Numbered from the stretch's first letter, positions 1 to 8,485 are shown. The stretch is DNA of 42,859 bases from Clostridia bacterium (GCA_024404415.1 JAKSPX010000001.1:1-42859), one strand, 5' to 3'. Program-made: numbers and translations. The notes: generated by a model not told the origin, from the sequence alone.

Positions 1-1408
1 CCCGTTCCCCGTCCTCTTCTCTCTTTCTGACCCGCATCTCCTCGTCCCTGGCGGGCGCCGCCGCCTCAAAATCCTCCCTTGCGGCCGCCTCTTCCTTGCT
101 TTTGACCGTCTCCGCGAGCCGTTCTTCCCACATGGAAAGCTCTTTTTCATCTGTTCCCGAGCGCATACGCGCCTGACTCGCGGCCTCGTCGATCAGGTCG
201 ATGGCTTTATCCGGCAAAAAGCGGTCATGGATATACCGCATGGAAAGCTCCAAGGCAGCTTTGATGGCCTCATCGGTGATCCTGACGCCGTGGTGGGCTT
301 CATAATGGGGTCGAAGTCCGCGGAGCATCTCCATGGCCGCCTCCGGCTCCGGCTCCCGCACTTCGACCTTGGAGAAGCGGCGCTCCAAAGCCGCGTCCTT
401 TTCCACCTTCTTCCGATACTCCGCAAGTGTCGTCGCGCCGATCACCTGCAATTCGCCGCGCGCAAGCATGGGCTTGAGGATGTTCGCCGCGTCAATGGCC
501 CCGTCCGCACCGCCCGCGCCGACCAGATTGTGTATTTCGTCGATGAACAAAATCACGTTGCCGTGTTTCACGCACTCCCTTACGATCAGGCGCATCCGTT
601 CCTCAAATTCGCCGCGATATTTCGTGCCCGCGATGACCGCCGCGATGTCCAGGCTGAAGATCACCTTATCCTGCATCTCCTCCGGCACCGCGCCTTCCGA
701 GATGGCCTGCGCCAGCCCTTCCACGACGGCGGTCTTGCCGACGCCCGGCTCTCCGACCAGGCAGGGGTTATTCTTGCTTCTGCGGCAGAGGATGCGCACC
801 AACTGGTCGATCTCCTTTTCCCGCCCGATCACGGGATCCAGCCTTCCGAGAAAGGCTTCCGCCGTGAGATCCCTGCCGCACTTTTCCAGTTCGCCCCGTA
901 TCGGCTCCGGCGTGCGGTGGAGCTTCCCCGTTTTGCCCGCTGCCGCTTCTTTTCCCACTTCCTCCGCGCCGAAATTCATCATGGCATAGACCTCTTCCGC
1001 AAGTGCATTCGGTGCGACACCGGCTTCCCTGAGCATTCCGAGCGCCGTGTTCTCTCCCTCCCGGAGTATACCGAGGAGCAGATGCTCGCAGCCGATCTTC
1101 TTTTTCCCGAAATTTCCGGCCTCCGCCCCGGCCAGTTCAATGATCCTTCTGCAGCGCGGCGTCATACCCTGCGGCAGCATGGTCGGGTCGCCCCGCCCGA
1201 CGTGCGTCACGATGCGCTCCTCCAGCCCCTTTTCCTCCACCGCATGGCTTTGAAGCGCCATGTAGGAAAGCGTATCCCCCGCGCGCAGGATGCCGATGAC
1301 CAGATGCTCGCTTCCGACGAAGCCGTGCCCGAGCTTTTTTGCCTCCTTGTAACTCTCCGCCAGCGCCTTTTGTGCCTCCTGCGTAAACCCGCGATTCCGT
1401 TCTTCCAC
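1..1408 (-). CDS. clpC: ClpC-type AAA+ ATPase, 3' end beyond window
   Basis: Partial; about 469 N-terminal residues are visible. Read on the minus strand it opens with a double Clp-N domain (roughly residues 5-145). An AAA+ module follows with Walker A GEPGVGKT near residue 218 and Walker B ILFIDEIH. The sequence at the window edge is charged and helical, rich in Glu, Ala and Arg, as in the ClpC M-domain. ClpC unfolds proteins for ClpP in the cytosol. The start is a GTG at 1408 with AAGGAAGG about eight bases upstream; no upstream ATG fits. The gene diverges from the ferredoxin gene at 1553. No ctsR, mcsA or mcsB lies upstream, and I see no clear CtsR-type heptad repeat in 1409-1492. ClpE or another Clp ATPase is a lesser alternative because the C-terminal half is missing. 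Confidence 0.88.
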   Translation of the reverse strand, partial: MEERNRGFTQEAQKALAESYKEAKKLGHGFVGSEHLVIGILRAGDTLSYMALQSHAVEEKGLEERIVTHVGRGDPTMLPQGMTPRCRRIIELAGAEAGNFGKKKIGCEHLLLGILREGENTALGMLREAGVAPNALAEEVYAMMNFGAEEVGKEAAAGKTGKLHRTPEPIRGELEKCGRDLTAEAFLGRLDPVIGREKEIDQLVRILCRRSKNNPCLVGEPGVGKTAVVEGLAQAISEGAVPEEMQDKVIFSLDIAAVIAGTKYRGEFEERMRLIVRECVKHGNVILFIDEIHNLVGAGGADGAIDAANILKPMLARGELQVIGATTLAEYRKKVEKDAALERRFSKVEVREPEPEAAMEMLRGLRPHYEAHHGVRITDEAIKAALELSMRYIHDRFLPDKAIDLIDEAASQARMRSGTDEKELSMWEERLAETVKSKEEAAAREDFEAAAPARDEEMRVRKREEDGER

Positions 1409-1492
1409 GCCCAAATCCTTCCTTATCCCGTGATCCGTTACTGCCAGTATAAACCAATTTATATTTATTTATTCTTTTTTTCAATTTAGGTG

Positions 1493-1520
1493 TTGATTTT
1501 TTCTATCTTTGTGATACAAT
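1493..1520 (+). promoter_or_regulatory. Sigma-A promoter for the ferredoxin gene
   Basis: TTGATT (1493-1498), a 16-base spacer and TACAAT (1515-1520), with TG one base upstream of the -10 box (extended -10). The predicted start lies about 26 bases before the ferredoxin ATG. Confidence 0.6.
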
Positions 1521-1552
1521 GAAAGTGACCATATTGGAGAGGAGAGAAAATC

Positions 1553-1726
1553 ATGGCATATACGATCACCGATAAGTGCATCAGCTGCGGTACCTGCGAA
1601 GGCGAATGCCCCGTGTCCGCTATTTCTGCCGGCGACGGCAAGTACGTTATCGATCCTGATACCTGCGTGGAATGCGGCGCTTGCGCCAGCGTTTGCCCCG
1701 TTGAAGCCCCGCAGCCGAAGGAGTAA
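1553..1726 (+). CDS. Small 2[4Fe-4S] bacterial ferredoxin
   Basis: 57 residues with two classic cluster motifs: C9-x2-C12-x2-C15-x3-C19-P and C38-x2-C41-x2-C44-x3-C48-P. This is the clostridial-type soluble low-potential electron carrier, whose partners in anaerobes include pyruvate:ferredoxin oxidoreductase and hydrogenases. The length is normal for the family. GAGAGGAGAG lies just upstream of the ATG. It is monocistronic: an extended -10 promoter precedes it and a strong hairpin terminator follows at 1746. The ORF is missed by longer-length cutoffs but the cysteine pattern is unambiguous. Confidence 0.96.
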   Translation: MAYTITDKCISCGTCEGECPVSAISAGDGKYVIDPDTCVECGACASVCPVEAPQPKE

Positions 1727-1745
1727 GATTCCTTTTGGGTACACA

Positions 1746-1778
1746 TCGGAGCCGCGTTCCCGCGGCTCCGATTTTTTT
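1746..1778 (+). terminator. Rho-independent terminator after ferredoxin
   Basis: Perfect 11-bp stem (TCGGAGCCGCG, 1746-1756, with its complement at 1761-1771), a four-base loop, then a run of six Ts. It separates the ferredoxin gene from the methyltransferase gene. Confidence 0.92.
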
Positions 1779-1798
1779 AGGAAGCAGGGAGGAAACGT

Positions 1799-2500
1799 GT
1801 GGCAGCTAAGATAGAGGATCTCGGTGTTTTCGGTCTCAAGTTCATACAACCCGAAGGTGTGGAAAAATTCGGCACCGATTCCATTCTGCTCTCGGACTTC
1901 GCCGCGCGAAAGCTCCGTCCCGCCTTCCGCGTCGCCGATCTCTGCTCCGGGAGCGGCATTATTGCCCTGCTGCTCGCCGCGCGTCACCCTGCGTACGTCG
2001 CGTCCGTCGAGCTTGATCCCGAAGCCGCCGAAGCGGCCAGGGAAAACGCCCGTCTCAACCATCTCCCCATCGACATACTCTCTGCCGACATCCGCTCGGC
2101 GCCTCTGCCCCCCTCATCCTTTGATATGGTCACCTGCAACCCGCCATATTTTCAGGCTTCAAGTAAGGTCAGCCCCGACGAAAAGCGCCGTCAGGCGAGA
2201 ACTGACGCGGAATGCACCTTCTTTGACGTCGCCGGATCTGCATCCCGCCTACTCAAATACGGTGGTACCTTCTTCGCCGTCTACCGTCCCGAACGCCTGA
2301 CCGACGCCCTGACAGCCATGCGGCAGTGTGATCTGGAGCCGAAGACGCTCCGCTTCGTCGCCCACACCACAGAAAAAGCCCCCTTTGCCGTGCTTTTGGA
2401 GGGCAAAAAGGGCGCGCATCCCGGCATGACCGTCGCGCCGCCCCTCACCATGCAGAGCGAGGCAGCGCACGTGATCTACCGGGGCCGCCAATTCCACTAA
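1799..2500 (+). CDS. tRNA1(Val) (adenine37-N6)-methyltransferase-like protein (TrmN6/YabB family)
   Basis: 233 residues, Rossmann-fold SAM-dependent methyltransferase. The glycine-rich SAM loop is VADLCSGSGI (45-54) and the catalytic NPPY motif (114-117) is typical of N6-adenine and N5-glutamine methyltransferases. The N-terminal 'FxQPExVEKFGTDSILL' pattern is typical of the YabB/TrmN6 group, which modifies A37 of tRNA1(Val). The start is GTG at 1799 behind AGGGAGGAA. The stop is 11 bases before rsmI, so the two are probably cotranscribed; yabB and yabC (rsmI) are also close neighbours in Bacillus. The substrate is inferred from family and context. Confidence 0.85.
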   Translation: MAAKIEDLGVFGLKFIQPEGVEKFGTDSILLSDFAARKLRPAFRVADLCSGSGIIALLLAARHPAYVASVELDPEAAEAARENARLNHLPIDILSADIRSAPLPPSSFDMVTCNPPYFQASSKVSPDEKRRQARTDAECTFFDVAGSASRLLKYGGTFFAVYRPERLTDALTAMRQCDLEPKTLRFVAHTTEKAPFAVLLEGKKGAHPGMTVAPPLTMQSEAAHVIYRGRQFH

Positions 2501-2511
2501 GAGGAAACAAC

Positions 2512-3282
2512 ATGGAAATAGAAAAGAACACCTTATACGTCGTCACCACGCCCATCGGCAATCTGGCCGACATGACGCCCCGCGCCATCGAAGTGCTCGG
2601 CAAGGTCGACTTTGTCGCCGCCGAGGACACCCGCGTGGGCGGCAGTCTGCTTGCACACTTTGACATTCACAAGCCTCTCGTCAGTTATTACGAGCACAAC
2701 AAGCGCGAGCGCGGCGAGATCATTACCGCCCGCATCCTCGCGGGCGAATCCTGCGCCCTCATCACTGACGCAGGCACCCCCGCCGTCTCCGACCCCGGCG
2801 AGGATCTGGCCGCTCTGTGCGTGGAAAAGGGCATCAAGGTCTCGCCGATCCCCGGCGTCAGTGCCCTCATCACGGCGCTCTCAGCCTCCGGCATGCCCTC
2901 CGGCCGCTTCTGCTTTGAGGGCTTCCTCTCGGTCAACAAAAAATCCCGCCGGGAGCATCTGGCTTCGCTGAAGGACGAGATGCGCACCATGATCTTTTAC
3001 GAAGCGCCGCACAAGCTCACTACCACGCTGGATGACCTCTACGCCGCCTTCGGCGACCGCAAGCTGGTGATGGCACGCGAATTGACCAAACTGCACGAGG
3101 AATTCATCCACACGACGCTTGCCGGTGCGGTAGAATTATATAAAGAGACCTCCCCGCGCGGCGAATACGTTTTGATCCTCGCGGGCAAGGAAAAAGAAGA
3201 GACCGAGACGCTTTCCCGCAACGAGCGCTACAAATTAAAGCTTGAGGAAAAGCGCCGTGCCCTTGAAAACGAAGATGAATGA
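2512..3282 (+). CDS. rsmI: 16S rRNA (cytidine(1402)-2'-O)-methyltransferase RsmI
   Basis: 256 residues of the tetrapyrrole-methylase fold. Diagnostic stretches are TPIGNLADMTPRA near the N-terminus, AAEDTR, ITDAGTPAVSDPG and PIPGVSALITALSASG, all hallmarks of RsmI. The enzyme adds the 2'-O-methyl of m4Cm1402 in the decoding centre of 16S rRNA, using SAM. AAGAGGAAACA precedes the ATG. The C-terminus is short and lysine/glutamate-rich. It ends at a hairpin shared with the convergent regulator gene. Confidence 0.95.
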   Translation: MEIEKNTLYVVTTPIGNLADMTPRAIEVLGKVDFVAAEDTRVGGSLLAHFDIHKPLVSYYEHNKRERGEIITARILAGESCALITDAGTPAVSDPGEDLAALCVEKGIKVSPIPGVSALITALSASGMPSGRFCFEGFLSVNKKSRREHLASLKDEMRTMIFYEAPHKLTTTLDDLYAAFGDRKLVMARELTKLHEEFIHTTLAGAVELYKETSPRGEYVLILAGKEKEETETLSRNERYKLKLEEKRRALENEDE

Positions 3283-3326
3283 AAAAAGAGCGCCATGCAA
3301 ACTGAGTTTGCGCGGCGTTCTTTTTA
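3283..3326. terminator. Probable bidirectional terminator between rsmI and the AraC-type gene
   Basis: Hairpin built from CGCC-at-GCAAAC, loop TGA, GTTTGC-gc-GGCG. It has A-rich sequence on the left and T-rich sequence on the right, so it can serve both convergent genes. Confidence 0.8.
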
Positions 3327-3332
3327 TGATGT

Positions 3333-4232
3333 TTACTTTTTCTTCACCGGGATCCAGACGGCTGAATGATAATCGGGATCGGACTTTTCTCCGTTCATAC
3401 AGTCGTACCATTCCACATTGACGTTTCCGCACATCTCGTAATCCGGGTTGCCCGGCAGCCATTCCCGGAATATGCGGTCATTCAAAGACTGCAGTGCATC
3501 CGGAATGGCGCCCACACAATCAAAAATCGCCCAATCCCCCCGCGGGAATTCATAAAGCATCATACCCTCCGGCACCTCGCCGCCGGTATATCTGCCCGCG
3601 ATCATATAAAGGAACCTGCCTTTGCCCGCGAGGGACTCATCGTCGATGCAGACGCCGTATTCGCCGATGCAGTTGTCCATCAGGGCCTTTTCATACGCAT
3701 TGGCCGGAGGATTCCCGGCATAGACGTTCTTCGCGTATTTCTCGCAGGTCTCGTCCCAGAAACGGGGGATCCCCGCATGGGCATCCTCACCCGAGAACGA
3801 TTTCACAAAGCCGATCACCTTAAACCCAAATAGATTTCTGATTTTGTACTCCATCATAGTGCCTCCCTGAATGTCTATCTTGATCGTCAGCGGAAGAAAA
3901 GGTTTTATGGGTGCTCCCTGCCTGACCTCGGTCGGGGTGGCCTCATGAAAGCGGGTAAAGGCGCGTGTGAAGCTTTCCGGCGTTTCATAGCCGCAATCGA
4001 GCGCCGCGTCGATCACCCTTTTCCCGTGATCACGGATATCAATGGCCGCCAGATACAGTCTGCGGTTGCGGATATACTCCATCACGGAAAAGCCGGTCAT
4101 CACCTGGAAGCCTTTCTGAAAATGGACCTGAGAAAGATACACCTCTTCGGAAACATTCACAGCACTGATGTCCTCCCAGAGGTGTCCTTCCATATACGCC
4201 AACGCTTTTCGGATCGTGTCCAGCCAGTCCAT
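3333..4232 (-). CDS. AraC-family transcriptional regulator with GyrI-like effector domain
   Basis: 299 residues. The N-terminal ~100 residues form the two helix-turn-helix motifs of the AraC/XylS DNA-binding domain, including the 'GYETPESFTRAFTRFHEATPTE' type of segment. A GyrI-like small-molecule-binding domain follows, starting around 'MMEYKIRNL' and ending in an acidic tail. This is the Rob/SoxS-GyrI architecture, with the DNA-binding domain first. ATG at 4232 is preferred over an upstream alternative because AGGAAAAGGAC lies directly before it. It sits just downstream of, and in the same direction as, the arabinofuranosidase operon, from which a hairpin at 4323 separates it. Control of that operon is possible but not shown. 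Confidence 0.88.
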   Translation of the reverse strand: MDWLDTIRKALAYMEGHLWEDISAVNVSEEVYLSQVHFQKGFQVMTGFSVMEYIRNRRLYLAAIDIRDHGKRVIDAALDCGYETPESFTRAFTRFHEATPTEVRQGAPIKPFLPLTIKIDIQGGTMMEYKIRNLFGFKVIGFVKSFSGEDAHAGIPRFWDETCEKYAKNVYAGNPPANAYEKALMDNCIGEYGVCIDDESLAGKGRFLYMIAGRYTGGEVPEGMMLYEFPRGDWAIFDCVGAIPDALQSLNDRIFREWLPGNPDYEMCGNVNVEWYDCMNGEKSDPDYHSAVWIPVKKK

Positions 4233-4322
4233 GTCCTTTTCCTCTTTCTTCCTTACTGCAAGAACCATTATACAGGGTCATGCGCTATCCTGCCTGACTA
4301 TTTTTATCCCGTTTTGTCCGTT

Positions 4323-4354
4323 ATAAATAAGGGGAGTGTCCTCAGACGCTCCCC
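4323..4354 (-). terminator. Terminator at the end of the GH51/hydrolase operon
   Basis: On the minus strand GGGGAG-c-GTC, loop TGAG, GAC-a-CTCCCC, then TTATTTAT. The stem has one mismatch and the T-tract is imperfect. It lies just past the stop at 4361. Confidence 0.65.
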
Positions 4355-4360
4355 GTGTTT

Positions 4361-5383
4361 TCATAACATTTCTTCGATGGCTTCCCACGCCTCTTTGGCA
4401 TAGAAGCGATGTCCTTCGCCGCCGACGATCAGGCGGCAGTTTTCTTCTTTCCCGGCCGCTTTGAAGACCGACTTGATGGTCGCAAACTCTTTCTGCACAC
4501 CAGGCTGCGGGAAGATCGGGTCATGAAGGCCCGAGACCACGATCAGCTTGCGCGGCGCGATGGTCAGGGCGAGGTCGCCCATGTCGAAATTCTCCGCAAT
4601 GTGCGGAATGAAATTGCAGACGCAGTGCTCCATCGCCCCGATGGAATCCTTATAGGAGCAAACAGCGCAGGAAGGCACCGCAAGCCTGATGCGCTCCTCC
4701 ATGCAGGCGGCATAATAAGTCGTGGTGCCGCCGCCGGAGTTGCCCATGCAGCCGATGCGGTCTCCGTCGATCTCCGGGAAGGTCACGAGCACGTCAATGG
4801 CGCGCGAAACATCCCACACGCGCTCACCGATCATGGTGCGCCCCAGAAGAAGGGCGTTCATGCTGGGAACGTGGCAGCGCGGGCGCGTCGGCGTATCCTC
4901 GGTGTCACCCTCCATCGGGATGATGCGCTCGCCCATGGCCCGCTGTTCCAATGAAAAGGCCGCCACACCGTGTTTGATACACTGCACGGCGAAATCGCGG
5001 TCACCGCCGCCGATGCTCTTTTCATCTCCCGGGTAGATCGCCCGGCCCATGGAAATGTGCATCCCGGTCGAGTGCCCCTGCAGACACACGAAGCACGGCA
5101 CCTTGCCCTCTGCCTTTTTCGGAAGCCAGAGGTGTCCGATGGCGTCCACGTCCTTTTCCACCGTGAAGCGGATGCGCTTTTCGACGAAATCATCAAATTC
5201 CTTCGTGAATTCCACGCGGATATTGGCTTCGACCTTCTCCGGCTCTTTGCCGAGCAGTTCACGGAGCTTTTCTTTCGCCGCCTTCTGCTGAGAAGCCAGT
5301 TCCTTTTCCGGATCGAAGGCATAAAGAGGCTTTCCCTCTATGAATACGCGCTGATGCGCGCCGTCGGGAGAAATCAATTTCAT
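4361..5383 (-). CDS. Alpha/beta hydrolase of the acetyl-xylan-esterase-like (dienelactone hydrolase) type
   Basis: 340 residues without signal peptide, so cytoplasmic. The nucleophile elbow is G-N-S216-G-G-G. A probable catalytic Asp288 lies in SGLHDPIFP and His325 in GEGHRF, giving a full Ser-Asp-His triad at the usual spacing. The N-terminal ~75 residues form a charged, mostly helical lead-in, as in Abhydrolase_7/acetyl xylan esterase-like proteins. Its ATG overlaps the stop of the preceding hydrolase (ATGA), so translation is probably coupled. Being in an operon with a GH51 arabinofuranosidase, it may remove acetyl or other acyl groups from hemicellulose fragments. The exact substrate is inferred. 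Confidence 0.8.
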   Translation of the reverse strand: MKLISPDGAHQRVFIEGKPLYAFDPEKELASQQKAAKEKLRELLGKEPEKVEANIRVEFTKEFDDFVEKRIRFTVEKDVDAIGHLWLPKKAEGKVPCFVCLQGHSTGMHISMGRAIYPGDEKSIGGGDRDFAVQCIKHGVAAFSLEQRAMGERIIPMEGDTEDTPTRPRCHVPSMNALLLGRTMIGERVWDVSRAIDVLVTFPEIDGDRIGCMGNSGGGTTTYYAACMEERIRLAVPSCAVCSYKDSIGAMEHCVCNFIPHIAENFDMGDLALTIAPRKLIVVSGLHDPIFPQPGVQKEFATIKSVFKAAGKEENCRLIVGGEGHRFYAKEAWEAIEEML

Positions 5384-6108
5384 TTGGTGACCTCCTCCAG
5401 ATAGTCCATGATCTCCGCCGGGTCCTCAAGACCGTGCGGATGATGGTCACAGCCCTTTTTCCCGACTACCTTGAGTGTGATGCCAGCTTCCCGGTAGGCT
5501 TTTTCGAGATGAATGCCGTTTTCATGGTACGGAACGGTGTTATCACTATCGCCATAGACCATCAACGCAGGGATCTTATGCTCAATGAGCAGCCCCAGAC
5601 GATCCATCGGCTGATTGCGCCAACCGATCAGTTCGGAAATGGTCATACCGGTCGCACCGAGGAATTCGTCCCACATACCTTCCCGCGCCTGGTCGGGTCT
5701 GCCGACTCTGCCGGGGCAGCTCAGGAAATTCATGACCGGCGCATCCAGATAGAGCGCCGCGACCTTTTCAGGATATTCGGCGGCGAGGATCACCGCCTGC
5801 ATACCGCCGCAGCTCATGCCGACCGGGACGCACTTTTCGGAAAGCCCATAGGTTTTCGCAACATAATCGACAAAGCGCGTCTGACGATCACGCACGTCGT
5901 CGGTGCCCCAGCGGTTGTCGTTTTTCACGTAAGCCAGGTGCCAGCCGCGCTTCAAGCCCTCGATCTCCGCGTTCGGAAACGCCCCGAAATACTCGGTTTT
6001 ATAAAGCCAGCGCCCCTGGGGATCCTTCTTTTCCGGGAAAACGATCAAAGCTTCATGGTCTTCAAAGGTAAAGTGCTCCATCCTGAAGCCGTTCCAGAGT
6101 TCTTCCAT
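5380..6108 (-). CDS. Alpha/beta hydrolase, putative esterase
   Basis: 242 residues. Nucleophile elbow G-M-S99-C-G-G; Asp187 or Asp189 in YGDSDNTVP and a histidine in GCDHHPHG complete the likely triad. No signal peptide is seen. ATG at 6108 is chosen because GAGGAAAAG lies just before it; an in-frame upstream start would overlap the GH51 gene. It ends in a 4-base ATGA overlap with the next hydrolase. As the middle gene of the operon it probably acts on the same glycan fragments as its neighbours, for example by deesterification. The family assignment is firm, the substrate unknown. Confidence 0.8.
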   Translation of the reverse strand: MEELWNGFRMEHFTFEDHEALIVFPEKKDPQGRWLYKTEYFGAFPNAEIEGLKRGWHLAYVKNDNRWGTDDVRDRQTRFVDYVAKTYGLSEKCVPVGMSCGGMQAVILAAEYPEKVAALYLDAPVMNFLSCPGRVGRPDQAREGMWDEFLGATGMTISELIGWRNQPMDRLGLLIEHKIPALMVYGDSDNTVPYHENGIHLEKAYREAGITLKVVGKKGCDHHPHGLEDPAEIMDYLEEVTK

Positions 6109-6121
6109 CGTCTTTTCCTCC

Positions 6122-7600
6122 TCAGTCCGCAAGCTTGGCCGAAAGCGTCACGACTGCGCCGTGCGGAAGTACAAGCGTACCATCAAAATCAGCGATTTCT
6201 TTTGTGATCGGCCTGACCTTTTCGGGTTCTTCAAAGGTATTGTGTGCGGTGAGGTCGTCTGAAGCCATGGTGATCACCGTCGCCTTGCCCGCAAACTTGC
6301 CGCCGAGCACTTCTATCGCAACGACTTTATCCTCTTTATAGTCGATATTCGCTGCAGTCAGCGTGAAAACGCCGTCCTTGACCGAGGCAGAGACCGAAAT
6401 ACCCGGTAAACCGTCGGTGCAGGCCGCACTCTCCGCGATCGTTCTGACCGCCTCCGCGCCCTGATGCGCTTTGAACATATTGAAAACATGATAGGTCGGC
6501 GTGACGATGCAGTTTTCACCGCCCGCAAGGAAGAGGGCGTGAAGGTTATTGACCAACTGCGCCACCGTGGCGAGCTTGACCTTGTCGCATTCGTTGTTGA
6601 AAATGTTGAGGGTCAAAGCTGAAAGAACGGCGTCGCGCATGGTGCTCTGCTGCTCAAAGAGGTTAAAGCCCTTGCTCGGGCCGCTGCCGCCGCGGTGCCA
6701 GGCGCCCCACTCGTCGACGCAGAGCCCGGCGCGCTTCTCTTCCTTATAAGAAAGCGCCGTGCCCCAATGTCGCTCGATAAGTTCCTGCATCCTATTGGCA
6801 TTACCGAGCAGGCAATACCACTCTTCCTCATTGAAGTTGACCGGATCCTCGTTCTTGCCGTTGCTGTAATGGTGGAAGGACATACCGTCCATAAAAGAAG
6901 TATTGTTGACGGTTTTCAGAAGATCCTGCGTCCAGTGATAATCGCCGCCGCTCGCCCCCGACGCGATCAGCTCAATGGACGGGTCGGTGTTGTGCATGAT
7001 CTCGGCATAGCGGCGGTACTGCAGTGCATAGGATTCCGGCGTCATGTTGCCGCCGCCGCCCCAAGTCTCGTTGCCAACACCCCAGTATTTCACGCCGTAG
7101 GGTTCCTTGTGGCCGTTTTTCTCCCTGAGCTTCGCCATGGTCGTCGTACCGGCCGGCGAATTGCAGTAGTCGATCCAGTCGCGGATGTCCAGCGGGGTGG
7201 TCGTGGTGATATTGGCCGCGAAATACGGCTCCGCCTCACACATGCGGCAGAAATCCATAAATTCATCGGTACCCACCTGATTGGGTTCATAGCGGTGATC
7301 GTTGACCGTCCACCAGTTGATGCGCACAGGCCGGTCCTCCTTGGGGCCGATGCCATCGCGCCAGTCGTAGATCTCGGCAAAGCAGCCGCCCGGCCAACGG
7401 ATGAGCGGGATCTTCGCCTCTTTGATTTTGTCGATGATGAACTTGCGGAAGCCGTGGATGTTTTCCGCCTTGGCGTCTTCGCCGACGTAGATGCCGTCAT
7501 AGATGACACCGCCGATGTGTTCGGAGAACACACCGTAGATCAGAGGAGATATCGTGCCCAGCTTTTCGGGCAGCACCGCGTAGATTTTTTCCATAATCAT
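6122..7600 (-). CDS. Intracellular alpha-L-arabinofuranosidase, GH51
   Basis: 492 residues, close to the usual ~500 of bacterial intracellular GH51 enzymes. The acid/base is Glu178 in YWGVGNETWG and the nucleophile Glu297 in VDEWGAWH. The N-terminal 'GVFSEHIGG' and 'RWPGGCFAEIYDWRDGIGP' segments are also family hallmarks. It releases terminal arabinofuranosyl groups from arabinoxylan or arabinan oligosaccharides. There is no signal peptide. AAGGAAGG precedes two in-frame ATGs (7600 and 7594) and either may be used. It is the first gene of a three-gene operon with a consensus-like promoter at 7628-7656. Two esterase-like hydrolases follow, which suits cleavage of decorated xylan side chains. 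Confidence 0.95.
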   Translation of the reverse strand: MIMEKIYAVLPEKLGTISPLIYGVFSEHIGGVIYDGIYVGEDAKAENIHGFRKFIIDKIKEAKIPLIRWPGGCFAEIYDWRDGIGPKEDRPVRINWWTVNDHRYEPNQVGTDEFMDFCRMCEAEPYFAANITTTTPLDIRDWIDYCNSPAGTTTMAKLREKNGHKEPYGVKYWGVGNETWGGGGNMTPESYALQYRRYAEIMHNTDPSIELIASGASGGDYHWTQDLLKTVNNTSFMDGMSFHHYSNGKNEDPVNFNEEEWYCLLGNANRMQELIERHWGTALSYKEEKRAGLCVDEWGAWHRGGSGPSKGFNLFEQQSTMRDAVLSALTLNIFNNECDKVKLATVAQLVNNLHALFLAGGENCIVTPTYHVFNMFKAHQGAEAVRTIAESAACTDGLPGISVSASVKDGVFTLTAANIDYKEDKVVAIEVLGGKFAGKATVITMASDDLTAHNTFEEPEKVRPITKEIADFDGTLVLPHGAVVTLSAKLAD

Positions 7601-7627
7601 TTCGCCTTCCTTAAAAGTGTAGTTTCA

Positions 7628-7656
7628 TTCTATCATAGCCTTTTCCGCTTGTCAAA
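7628..7656 (-). promoter_or_regulatory. Strong sigma-A promoter of the GH51 operon
   Basis: On the minus strand TTGACA (7656-7651), exactly 17 bases, then TAGAAT (7633-7628). It lies 28 bases upstream of the GH51 start codon and back to back with the SDR promoter. Confidence 0.85.
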
Positions 7657-7673
7657 AGCTTTTCCCCGAATCT

Positions 7674-7701
7674 TGCTTTTTTTCAAACCTCAGATTATAA
7701 T
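7674..7701 (+). promoter_or_regulatory. Sigma-A promoter of the SDR gene
   Basis: TTGCTT (7674-7679), a 16-base spacer and a perfect TATAAT (7696-7701). It lies 31 bases before the SDR start codon. Confidence 0.7.
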
Positions 7702-7732
7702 ATATCCATCAACATGACGGAGGTACTTTCAA

Positions 7733-8473
7733 ATGCTTCGAGGAAACCGCGCCATTGTCACCGGTGCCAGCCGCGGGATCGGTTTCGCTATCGCCCGTTC
7801 GCTTGCCAATGCCGGCTGTCGTGTGCTCATCACAGGGCGCAATATCGCCACCGTAAAAGCCACAGCCAAGGAGATCGGTCACGGCGACATCTCGTATGCC
7901 GTCGACAGCGTGAAACAAAAAGAGATCCCGGCTAAATTCGCCGAAGCGGCGTCTCTTCTCGGCGGTGTGGACATTCTGGTCAACAACGCCGGTCTTTTTG
8001 CCCAGCGAAACGAATGGGACAGTGATTCTCTCCTTTCCACCACGCTTGCCGAATGGCAGAAGGTCATGGACGTCAACCTCTCCGCCGTCTTCTTCTCCAT
8101 GCAGACGGCCGTCAGATATATGCGCGAAAACAAGATCAAGGGCAACATTCTCAACGTGACCTCGGTCGCGGGATACGAGCCCACCAACGGTGCCTACGGC
8201 GCTTCCAAGATCGCCGCCACCGGCCTGACGCGCGGCTGGGGTAAGCGTTTTGCGTCGGAAGGGATCGTCATCAACGGCATCGCTCCCGGCCCGGTCGCCA
8301 CCGAAATGAACGGCTGGCACGAGGGAGATCCCATGGAGCACGACCGCATTCCCTTCGGCCGTTTTGCCACCATCGACGAGATCGCCTCTTTGGCCATGCA
8401 CCTTCTGAGCAAGGAAGCGGAAATGATCTGCGGCGAAACCGTCGTTTTGGACGGCGCTTACGCCATCCGTTGA
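7733..8473 (+). CDS. Short-chain dehydrogenase/reductase (classical SDR, 3-oxoacyl-ACP reductase-like)
   Basis: 246 residues, the usual classical SDR length. The cofactor motif is TGASRGIG (10-17), followed by NNAG (84-87). The catalytic set is Ser144, Tyr155 and Lys159 (YGASK), with a PGPVATEM stretch after it. Arg36 after the second beta strand (TGRN) favours NADP(H). RBS GGAGG before ATG. It stands alone between a divergent promoter pair and a bidirectional terminator. Proximity to the arabinofuranosidase operon suggests a sugar or sugar-derived alcohol substrate, but the family is too broad to say. Confidence 0.9.
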   Translation: MLRGNRAIVTGASRGIGFAIARSLANAGCRVLITGRNIATVKATAKEIGHGDISYAVDSVKQKEIPAKFAEAASLLGGVDILVNNAGLFAQRNEWDSDSLLSTTLAEWQKVMDVNLSAVFFSMQTAVRYMRENKIKGNILNVTSVAGYEPTNGAYGASKIAATGLTRGWGKRFASEGIVINGIAPGPVATEMNGWHEGDPMEHDRIPFGRFATIDEIASLAMHLLSKEAEMICGETVVLDGAYAIR

Positions 8474-8485
8474 AAACAACTATAG

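Noticed and set aside
227..1489. Long plus-strand open frame of 420 codons
   Set aside because: It is the antisense of clpC. The minus strand has Clp-N, Walker A and Walker B motifs; the plus frame has none and no ribosome binding site.
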